This document shows, in pieces, positions 16,735-23,974 of a stretch of 38,055 bases of DNA. Both the position numbers and the translations under genes were made by a program. Source of the DNA: Candidatus Methanoflorens stordalenmirensis (lineage in GTDB: Archaea; Halobacteriota; Bog-38; Methanoflorentales; Methanoflorentaceae); NCBI GenBank assembly GCA_003139855.1, contig PLGY01000003.1:22460-60514 (forward strand), given 5' to 3'. Below the pieces are notes generated by a model. It ran no database searches. It saw only the letters and a list, made by a program, of their open reading frames with translations, and was not told the DNA's origin. The first letter of the stretch is position 1; every line of letters begins with the position of its first letter.

Positions 16735-17436
16735 CTATTTTAGATAACTTGCTAAAAACTGTTCGATTCCACTGATCATTAGCTCAATGTCTTTTTTTGC
16801 ATACGGTTGACCTTCAAACAAGTCGAAATGTCCGTGGTCAGCATCATTACGAATTGCTGCCCATCCATTAATCAACTGTAAATGATTTTTTTGATACGCT
16901 CTCACTCCATAACATTTCTGATTTAGTGAGCCCAAGGTATCGGCCTCCTCAACAGGTATGTTGTTGTTGCTGGCGATACGTCGGAGACTATCTTCCAAGA
17001 CGGCAGTGCTGAGACTTGCCGCAGGCAGCAAACCATTTTCATTTTCACATAGGCGTTTAGAAATCTTAATAAAATCGTTAAATACCCCGGCTGTGACGTA
17101 AGCGCTGTATCTCTCTAAATAACCATTTATTATGTCGTACTTCAATGCTTTAAGAATCTGAATCACGGTCTTGATGTCCGTTGAAGTGAGATTTTTCGGA
17201 GCTATGTTAAGATAGTAAGCAGCTTTGTCTAGATAACGATTTTTTGGGTATAATACATCACTAAATGAATCGAAGAAATTAAATAATTGTGCACTTAACG
17301 CAGGAAATAGCTCGGGATCCTTTAAATAGTCGCTTCTAATGCCATATGCATTTTCACCTTCTTCAAAAAAGTCCAATAGAAGGTTTGTTCGTGCTATTAA
17401 ATCGTCTATTTTTCTAATTATCTCACTTTCATTCAT
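16735..17436 (-). CDS. HEPN-domain protein (putative RNase effector)
   Basis: 233 residues, entirely helical. RNDADHGHF near the C-terminus (R196, H201) gives the R-x4-H motif of HEPN ribonucleases, in the form RN-x3-H common in abortive-infection proteins. The N-terminal 150 residues are a helical bundle with an aromatic-rich stretch (LFNFFDSFSDVLY) and no recognised domain. The start ATG 17436 follows a decayed AbrB copy whose shifted frame overlaps it by a few bases. It may have been the toxin of an AbrB-type antitoxin now broken, but that is an inference from position only. AT content is higher than in neighbours, which suggests separate acquisition. Confidence 0.65.
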   Translation of the reverse strand: MNESEIIRKIDDLIARTNLLLDFFEEGENAYGIRSDYLKDPELFPALSAQLFNFFDSFSDVLYPKNRYLDKAAYYLNIAPKNLTSTDIKTVIQILKALKYDIINGYLERYSAYVTAGVFNDFIKISKRLCENENGLLPAASLSTAVLEDSLRRIASNNNIPVEEADTLGSLNQKCYGVRAYQKNHLQLINGWAAIRNDADHGHFDLFEGQPYAKKDIELMISGIEQFLASYLK

Positions 17437-17589
17437 GTCTCAAAACCCCTATCTGGAATATTTTCTAGACTGGAGCAGGTCGTTGTCTTATCCAGCGCCC
17501 TCACTTTAACCAAAGCATTTGAATAGAATCGGCAAAAAGGTGGATTAACCATGTCGTTAACGATAATTGCGATGGTTGTACCGTTATAA

Positions 17590-17741
17590 TCATTGAACGC
17601 CGCTGTTGCTGTGCCGAATCTCAAATATCTCGGTAACCTTCCCAATTTTGTTTGCGCACGTCTGTGGGGCCTAATAAGCGGGTAAACGACGCCCGCTTTG
17701 GCATTCAACTTGGTGACCTTTGATTTTCCTAGATAATGCAT
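17590..17741 (-). pseudogene. Decayed AbrB-like gene, second copy
   Basis: From ATG 17741 the frame reads MHYLGKSKVTKLNAKAGVVY then PLIRP. There a slip is needed: the next frame reads PQTCANKIGKVTEIFEIRHS and stops at 17590. The joined product matches the AbrB-like remnant at 2438-2652 (LPKTFADEIGKVAEIFE) and the partial gene at the left edge. So this copy has an intact start but a break near 17690, the reverse of the other remnant. Confidence 0.6.
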
Positions 17742-17877
17742 GACAATTCCCCGTGTCGATCTGCGATAATGGGGTTTCATTTGGGCTAATAGAATAATAA
17801 CCTGTCTGGAAGGCTCGTAAGTCAGATAAGTGGAATTGTGGCGTCGTGCGCTTCGCTGTTAGGATGCTTGCCTTGAG

Positions 17878-18096
17878 CGTGCAGACCAGTTGCACGCGTC
17901 TCTGGAGGTGCCTTTCAGGTATGACCGTTGCGATAGGCAGCAGCTGCGTTTCAAGGGCTTTTTGAGGTGCAACGCGGTGCTTTTGGCAGCACCCTTCTAA
18001 ACGGGCCTCAAAAATCAAAGGAAATCGTAAAAGAAATAACAGAATAGGCGCTAAAGAGAGATCGAAAGGAACGTGAAGCAACGATAAATGCGCGTT
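17878..18096 (+). repeat. Dispersed 220-bp repeat, copy B
   Basis: Partner of 2264-2487, same orientation. It holds a clean hairpin GGTGCT-TTTGGC-AGCACC. In copy A the same place has CGTG with CACG, a change on both arms. Here the repeat lies upstream of the AbrB remnant, whereas in copy A it lies downstream. No conserved reading frame. Confidence 0.6.
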
Positions 18097-18201
18097 CTCC
18101 CGTGCACCTCAGACACATGAGCTTTTACATTCGTGCCAGTAGTTCGTTTTTTTAGCACAAATTAAACAAGTTGAGAGCGCTACGACTAGAGAAGTGTGGC
18201 A

Positions 18202-18706
18202 TTAGCCCGACGCCGTGTTCTCCTGCTGCGAAAAGACCCACCAATTGGGAGCGCCGTAACCGTAATGCGCTTCAAACTCCAGCCCTGCACTATTGATGCC
18301 TTCCCAAATGTTTTCTGCGCCTGCCATGTGCGTCTTTGCCGCTGCCGCCTCAGCGGGCTGTGGGGTGAAGCCTTCGTTCATTTTTTGAGCAATGGTTGCA
18401 TTAAGTGCCGCATTCGCTGCGTCTTGTGATTTTGTCAACTCATAAGCGAGCGTCCACCGTGTTTGACGGCGTGTCACGATTGCTTATAACTCCTGTGTAA
18501 ACATCGTTTCCACGCGAGTTTGTTGATTTTACAAACGGCGTTACTATGGATGAGCTGTTCTGACTGTTGAAATAGCTGCTATAATCAGTGGTAGGTGCTG
18601 GCGTAGGCGTTGGTGACGATGTACCAAAGAGGCTTGTCGTGCAGCCAGCTACCGATAGTGAACCTACCATCACAAGCATGGTGATTGCTAACAACTTTTT
18701 TTCCAT
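18202..18706 (-). pseudogene. Lipoprotein gene with internal frameshift
   Basis: The protein starts at ATG 18706 with a lipoprotein signal: MEKKLLAITMLVMVGSLSVA then GC, lipobox VAGC with Cys22. A short Thr/Pro linker follows (SPTPTPAPTT), then DYSSYFNSQN and FVKSTNSRGNDVYTGVIS. At about 18482 the frame breaks; the remainder continues one frame over as VTRRQTRWTLAYELTKSQDA and ends at 18202. The intact paralogue on its left side in transcription (18725-19246) shows the uninterrupted order (VYAGITHN, then IELTKSQAE). It is a secreted, membrane-anchored protein of unknown function, probably inactive. Confidence 0.65.
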
Positions 18707-18724
18707 ATAGTTCGCCCTCACGCG

Positions 18725-19246
18725 TCAGCCCTGCGCTTCCGTAACAACCAGCCATGATGCGACGTGTGCATCATAATAGTATTGAACCGAAAACTCTAGC
18801 CCAGTGCTAGATTGCTGGCCGTCCCAAACCTCAGATACGCCCGGATAGTTAGCCTTCATTTGCGCAGCCCAATCAGAGCGGAGCACAAAACCCTGATTTA
18901 GTGCTTGCGCTACGGTTGGGTCATACAACTGCTTTGCCTCTGCCTGTGATTTTGTCAATTCTATTACAGTCGTCATCGTGTAGCTTACTGACGGATTGTG
19001 CGTAATGCCTGCATAAACGCTGTCTCCCCGCTCGTTAGTAGACTTTGTGAAAGGTTGAATGACGGTAGCGTGGGCGTTTACGAAATTCGTGTCAAAATAA
19101 CTGCTATAGTCAACTGCAGGTATCGCTGTTGGTGTCGCTGTCGGTTGGGCTGATGGCGTTATCGGCGTCGCTGGTGTTGGTGTCGCCGTTGGTTGTACTG
19201 ATGGCGTAACTGTTGGCTGCACTGTCGACGTTGAGCCAAAGAACAC
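18725..19246 (-). pseudogene. Lipoprotein paralogue, 5' truncated at rearrangement
   Basis: About 170 residues: a Thr/Pro linker (VQPTVTPSVQPTATPTPATP), then DYSSYF, KSTNERGDSVYAGITHN, IELTKSQAEAKQLYDPTVAQ and an aromatic C-terminus. It is paralogous to the frameshifted lipoprotein 19 bases downstream (DYSSYF, KSTNSRG, ELTKSQ). The signal sequence is missing: at 19244/19245 the sequence passes without a gap into the oppositely oriented hsdR remnant. The only available start is GTG 19246. The function of the conserved C-terminal domain is unknown to me. Confidence 0.65.
19188..19244 (-). repeat. 57-bp repeat, copy 2 at a gene-fusion junction
   Basis: Matches 8695-8751 at 56 of 57 positions and ends exactly at the junction with the hsdR remnant. 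See copy 1. Confidence 0.8.
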
Positions 19247-20110
19247 GACGTCGAAAACATAAACGATGTTGATGCAAGTGTTGACGTTCTAGCCGATGAG
19301 GAGGCTAGAAATGACTTTTTGATGCTGTTCAAGAGATTCGCTGCAGCTATGGACAAAGCACTGCCTCAGCCACGAGCTTTGAAGTTTGCCCCAGATCTCA
19401 AACAGTACAGCTTCATCTCACAAGTTGCCCGTAATCGCTACCGCGATGAGAAACTCAGCCTCAAAGATGCGAGCAAGAAAATCCGAAACATCGTCGACGA
19501 ATATTTGATTTCCCGCGGCGTTAATCCAAGCATTCCTCCAATTCCTATTCTCTCTGAGCAGTTTCTAAGAAAACTTGAGAAGGAGCAATCGCCGCGAGCG
19601 CGAGCAGAAGAGCTAAAACACGGCATTGCAGAACATATTGCGAGGCATTCCCAAGATGATCCAGAACTATACGAGCGATTGAGCGATACGTTAGAGAGGC
19701 TCCTGCGAGACTACAGGAACAATTGGGAATTGCTCGCGAAAGAACTTGAAGGATTCATTGCAGAGATCCGGCAGGGACGTGAGGCGGAAGAAAACTTCGA
19801 TCTCGATCGACGAACAGAACTGCCGTTCTTTGGCCTGCTGAAAAAAGAAGCATTCGAAGATAAGACTCTTCAGCAGTTGGATCAAAAAGATATTGACGTC
19901 CTAGTGCAGGTAACCAAAGACGTTCTCGAGCGGGTGCAAACAGACATCACACTCGTTGATTTTTGGAACAATGTTACAACCCAAAAAAAGCTGAAAAGCT
20001 GGATCTCCTCTCATCTATTAACAGAATTCAAAAACAACAGGACGATTTTTTCAAGACGCGTCATCATTAGTCAAAGGATAATGGAACTCGCTTACCATAT
20101 TCATGGATAG
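19245..20110 (+). pseudogene. hsdR: 3' stump of type I restriction gene hsdR
   Basis: An open frame from the junction at 19245 encodes about 287 residues of the C-terminal helical domain of type I R subunits. Recognisable pieces are DEEARNDFLMLFKRFAAAMD, ALPQPRALKFAPDLK, RARAEELKHGIAEHIARHSQD, NWELLAKELEGFIAEIRQGR, LPFFGLLKKEAF and LVDFWNNVTTQKKLKSWI. The nuclease and translocase domains are gone, so it cannot restrict. A full subunit is about 1000 residues. The first in-frame start is TTG 19319. No hsdM or hsdS of the same system is in the window. Confidence 0.85.
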
Positions 20111-20162
20111 AATCAAGGTCGACAAAATAATCCGCTCATAGCGCAAAACGGTTGCGTTAGTA

Positions 20163-20771
20163 GTGACACGCGATGCTACGTTAGTTGTTCGTGCGCCTTT
20201 ACATACACCAACTGAGTATATTGAAGAGATAGTACGCAAAAAAAGCCGTTGGATTCAGCAAAAAATGGCCCAGGTGGGCGCCAAACCACCAAAAAAAGAG
20301 TTCGTCAATGGCGAGGGATTCTTGCTTTTAGGCAAGACATACAGACTGCAGATAACCGCGGAATCTGCAGAATACGTCGAACTGAGAGATAAGCTGTACG
20401 TTTCAGAGGGTGCTTTGCCGTTTATTGGTCGCTTATTGCCACAGTGGTACAGGAACCAAGCTGCGAAAAAGATTAGTGAGCGCTGCACTTGGTATGCGAA
20501 AAAAACTGGGTATGAACCGCGCTCCATACGAATTACAAATGCGCGAAAGCGCTGGGGCTCGTGTGGATCAAAACGGACTCTAAACTTCAGTTGGCGGTTG
20601 GTTTTGGCCCCGTTAGAGATTATTGATTACGTTATAGTACACGAGCTCGTTCATTTGGAACAGCCGAACCATTCTAAGCTTTTTTGGAACAAACTTCGAA
20701 GCATATTGCCAGATTATGAAAAACGGAAGAAGTGGCTGAAAGATAACGAAAGGCTATTGGAAATATATTGA
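20163..20771 (+). CDS. YgjP-type (DUF45/M48-like) metallopeptidase
   Basis: 202 residues from GTG 20163. The zinc motif HELVHLEQPNH is present near residue 160 (HExxH plus a third His), and RKRWGSCGSK with WRLVLAPLEIIDYV before it is the family signature. Such genes are very often placed right after hsdR. The original start was probably ATG 20103, which overlaps the hsdR stop; the frame then reads MDRIKVDKIIRS, a TAG at 20139-20141, and RKTVALVVTRDATLVV. In relatives that position is commonly basic (IIRSKRKT-like), so a Lys codon AAG to TAG change is likely. The internal GTG may rescue a shortened protein lacking the first strand. Otherwise intact. Confidence 0.75.
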   Translation: MTRDATLVVRAPLHTPTEYIEEIVRKKSRWIQQKMAQVGAKPPKKEFVNGEGFLLLGKTYRLQITAESAEYVELRDKLYVSEGALPFIGRLLPQWYRNQAAKKISERCTWYAKKTGYEPRSIRITNARKRWGSCGSKRTLNFSWRLVLAPLEIIDYVIVHELVHLEQPNHSKLFWNKLRSILPDYEKRKKWLKDNERLLEIY

Positions 20772-20802
20772 AATCTGGATCGAATCGCTGCCATCGCGTT
20801 AG

Positions 20803-23664
20803 CTAAAACCCTACGTTTGCGACGATCTTGTTTTGTGAACAGTAAAACCGAAAGTCGCATTCCTTGCACACCTTCTTGTCCGGCTCTTTTTTCACATCAA
20901 ACTCCTTACCCCTGATTCGTGCCACGACGTCGTCGAAATATTCGCCGACCGACTGAAGCTTCGCGGCGGAGTAGCTGATTTCGGTAATCGCATCCTCTTT
21001 TTTTGGCTCGGAGGTCCAATAGATAAGCAAGCGCTCCGGCGTCTTGTGGTAGCGCTCCTGCAATATGTGCCCGTACACGTGCAACTGCTTTTCGTATCGC
21101 TGCATCAGTTCGTCGTCCATCGGAGGCTTCTGCTGCGTCTTAAAGTCGAGCGCCTCGAGCTTGCCGTCTTCTCCCATAAGGATGTCGATCTTTCCGATCA
21201 TTATGTAGTCCGCTTTCTCGACGGACACATCAAGTTCCACGTCAATGATCCGCTGTATGTCCTCCCTGTTTTGATCAAGGTAGTTTAAGACTTGATTGAA
21301 CGCGCTTCGCTGCTGCGTTTGCCCTATCGGTCGATACCCGTTAGCGAGAAGGCTCTGATAGTTGCGGTTAAGCCAAACCTCAACGTCTTCGCGAGTAATT
21401 TCAGCTAGTTTTCCCTCGAGTGCTTTTCGGTGCACATCTTCTATGGTTTGATGCACGAGCGTCCCGAACAACACACCCCCAAACCGAGCGGGAGCGAAGC
21501 CATACTCTTTATACATCAGGTACTGCTGAGGACACGTCTCATACACGTTTATATGCGACACGAGACTGTACGCTTTCTTGGGCACGTACTGCGGCTTAGG
21601 CGTAAACTCCCCGGACTTGAGCGTATCAGCGTGAATCTCGCTCCAGGCTGGAAGCGTCTCCCACAGCGACGTAAACTGTGGCACAGGCTCTCCCCTAGCA
21701 GAGAGCCCAAGGAACCGCTCTGCACGCGAGAATGCAACGTAGAACAGCCGCATAGCATCGAATTCGCTGATGCGTTCGGGCGGCTCAAACTCCTCCCGCG
21801 GGTAGAACGGCCCAAGGTTCGCATCAACCTCGTGGCCATCTACACGGCCTTTCTTGTTCAGCGATCCGACCACCACTACCGGAAACTCCAGTCCCTTTGC
21901 TTGGTGAACCGTCATGATCTGCACGCGGCCCCTCGGAAATGGGTTGTCGGGATCTTCGTACTCGTTGACGCCTAACTGAATTAAGAAATTGAAATAACTA
22001 CTAAAGAGGTGACGCTTCATCCACTCACGATTGTCGTAGGTAACGACCGTCTTGTTGTAATACATTTGAAACGTATCGATGAGATTTGTGAGAATTCCGA
22101 GGTTGCGCGCCGTGTGCTCGTCTTGGAGAAGGAGCGAAAATGGCTCGTACGCAAGGAGCTCATAGAGATAATCGATCATCATCGTGTCGAGCGGACGTGA
22201 GCTCGGTTCTAAGCTACGAATTTCACGAGCTTTGTTCTCAATATGTGCACGCAGCTGCAAATTATCATACTGGTCACGGAGCATCCTGCCCTCGCGCACA
22301 TATCGCCTGACAATTTGAGTGAGCGCTTCATTTTCGGCAAGTTCGAAAATGTCCGCATAGCACGAGAGCATGAACTTGACTTCATCGTTTTGAAGATAAT
22401 GCCGCGCTCGGGGATTAAAATACGGAATTCCGTGTCGGATCAACGCGTCGATATAGTGACCGCTCCAGCTCTTTTGCACGCTTCGCAACAAGAGCGCGAC
22501 GTCGCTGTAGTCGTTGATGATGCCGTTCTGTTTGAAATACTCAACTGCGCGTGCAAACGCCTCGCCCTCTTGATCAAGCCTAGACGCTGGAAGGCGAAAC
22601 ACCGCAGGGTAATCTGCGAAGGTTTGATCGGGATTTGGCACGATTTTCTTGTTGAATCGAAAGGATCTCCCATCATAATTCCAAGCGATCGATCGCATGT
22701 ATTGATTGTATGCGTCGATGATCTTGGCGTGCGAGCGGTAATTCGTCGATAGCGTAATCGGCTTGCAGCCCTGGGCGTACTGCGTGAAGTTATGATCGAA
22801 TTCCAGGATATTTCTCACGGTTCCGCCCCTAAAGCGGTAGAGCGCCTGGTCATCATCACCAACGATACAGATATTGTTGGCAGGCGCCGCAAGCCGGAGG
22901 AAGATCTGCTCCTGGATGTAGTTGGTGTCCTGGTACTCGTCGATCATGATGTACTTGACTTCACCTTTGATCCGCTTGTAGATGTCCTCATCTTTGAGAA
23001 GGTCGAATACGATCTTTTGAAGGTGGGCGAAGTCGACGTGATTAGTAGCAAACATGCGCTGCTCATAGCGCTCGTAGTACTTCGCTAGCTCGACGAGAAG
23101 CTCATTGCCCGATCCCTTCAACTCATTAACGCGAACAGTCTCTTCAGTGATCTTGTCAAAGTAGAGGAGTGCCTCCCGAATGATGTTCCACTTTGCCTTC
23201 TGCTCCCATTTTCCGAGGTATTGGTCCTTCTTATGAAAAATGGGGAAGAAGTTCTCGAAGAGAAAGAGCTGCTGCGTCATATCGTCAAGCACGACGTAAT
23301 TCTTGTGTAGCGGGGTTTGGTTCAGGTGCACGTTGATGATATCTGTGCAAATTCCGTGCATGGTGCCAATCCTAAGATCGTGGAGGGATGCGGTATAGCC
23401 CACCTCCTGTGCCATCAAGCTGATGCGATCCCGAAGCTCAAAGGTGGCCTTTTCGGTGAACGTCGTTAGAATAATTTCAGACGGCGAGGCCCTCTTCGAC
23501 ATTAAGAGGTAAAGAGCCCTCAATATGAGCACGAGCGTCTTTCCCGATCCTGGGCCAGCGATGACTTGAACCGGGCCCCCGGTACTTGTTATCGCCTCAA
23601 TTTGCTGGTCGTTGAGGTTATAACGGCTCTGGAATTTTTTGATTATAGCATCCACGGCGTTCAC
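20803..23664 (-). CDS. UvrD/PcrA-like helicase with Cas4/AddB-like nuclease domain
   Basis: 953 residues. SF1A helicase motifs: AGPGSGKT (36-43), TTFTEKAT, MIDEYQDTN (Walker B), VGDDDQALYRFRG, STNYRSH, VHQAKGLEFPVV and FYVAFSRAE. The last 250 residues form a PD-(D/E)XK nuclease with EALDFKTQ as core. Four cysteines that would hold an iron-sulphur cluster are visible: one in YETCPQQY (about residue 700) and C933, C936, C942 near the end. This is the layout of AddA/AddB-type end-processing enzymes in a single chain. It would unwind and cut double-stranded DNA ends, for repair or against invading DNA. Start GTG 23664. It stands alone, convergent with the peptidase gene. Confidence 0.88.
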   Translation of the reverse strand: MNAVDAIIKKFQSRYNLNDQQIEAITSTGGPVQVIAGPGSGKTLVLILRALYLLMSKRASPSEIILTTFTEKATFELRDRISLMAQEVGYTASLHDLRIGTMHGICTDIINVHLNQTPLHKNYVVLDDMTQQLFLFENFFPIFHKKDQYLGKWEQKAKWNIIREALLYFDKITEETVRVNELKGSGNELLVELAKYYERYEQRMFATNHVDFAHLQKIVFDLLKDEDIYKRIKGEVKYIMIDEYQDTNYIQEQIFLRLAAPANNICIVGDDDQALYRFRGGTVRNILEFDHNFTQYAQGCKPITLSTNYRSHAKIIDAYNQYMRSIAWNYDGRSFRFNKKIVPNPDQTFADYPAVFRLPASRLDQEGEAFARAVEYFKQNGIINDYSDVALLLRSVQKSWSGHYIDALIRHGIPYFNPRARHYLQNDEVKFMLSCYADIFELAENEALTQIVRRYVREGRMLRDQYDNLQLRAHIENKAREIRSLEPSSRPLDTMMIDYLYELLAYEPFSLLLQDEHTARNLGILTNLIDTFQMYYNKTVVTYDNREWMKRHLFSSYFNFLIQLGVNEYEDPDNPFPRGRVQIMTVHQAKGLEFPVVVVGSLNKKGRVDGHEVDANLGPFYPREEFEPPERISEFDAMRLFYVAFSRAERFLGLSARGEPVPQFTSLWETLPAWSEIHADTLKSGEFTPKPQYVPKKAYSLVSHINVYETCPQQYLMYKEYGFAPARFGGVLFGTLVHQTIEDVHRKALEGKLAEITREDVEVWLNRNYQSLLANGYRPIGQTQQRSAFNQVLNYLDQNREDIQRIIDVELDVSVEKADYIMIGKIDILMGEDGKLEALDFKTQQKPPMDDELMQRYEKQLHVYGHILQERYHKTPERLLIYWTSEPKKEDAITEISYSAAKLQSVGEYFDDVVARIRGKEFDVKKEPDKKVCKECDFRFYCSQNKIVANVGF

Positions 23665-23761
23665 TTCTGTGACGACGTTTAAGCGTCTGTAACACTAGGT
23701 GCTCATCAAACGCCCACAACAGAGAATAAATGTATTGATTCGCTTCCAACTTCTGAGCGTT

Positions 23762-23800
23762 AAATGCCGCGCATTTATAATAGCGTTGACAAATGCGGGG
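23762..23800. promoter_or_regulatory. Overlapping inverted repeats in the UvrD/M-S gene spacer
   Basis: The 310-base spacer between divergent genes (23665-23974) holds AAATGC-CGC-GCATTT (23762-23776, perfect) and a longer alternative pairing of CCGCGCATTT (23767-23776) with AAATGCGGGG (23791-23800, 9 of 10). The two folds exclude each other. ATTTATAATA lies inside and could be a TATA box for either gene. I see nothing else in the spacer. Confidence 0.4.
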
Positions 23801-23974
23801 ATTCACTAGAGGGCGAATCTCAAATCACTTAATATTTGAAGACCTCTGTCTACGCCGATTGCTCATTTAGCTTTTTATTGGAGCACGTGACCATAATGTT
23901 ACAGGAGCAGTTTACAGACTGCCAGAAGATCGTCAGATTTAATACGGCGGAGCTAACAGGTTTAAGTCGCGGCT

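Noticed and set aside
17671-18081. 136-codon frame on the minus strand as a gene
   Set aside because: It covers the second dispersed repeat and continues over the AbrB remnant in the wrong frame; no domain.
21430-21975. 181-codon plus-strand frame
   Set aside because: It is the complement of the UvrD-like gene, whose motifs are unmistakable.
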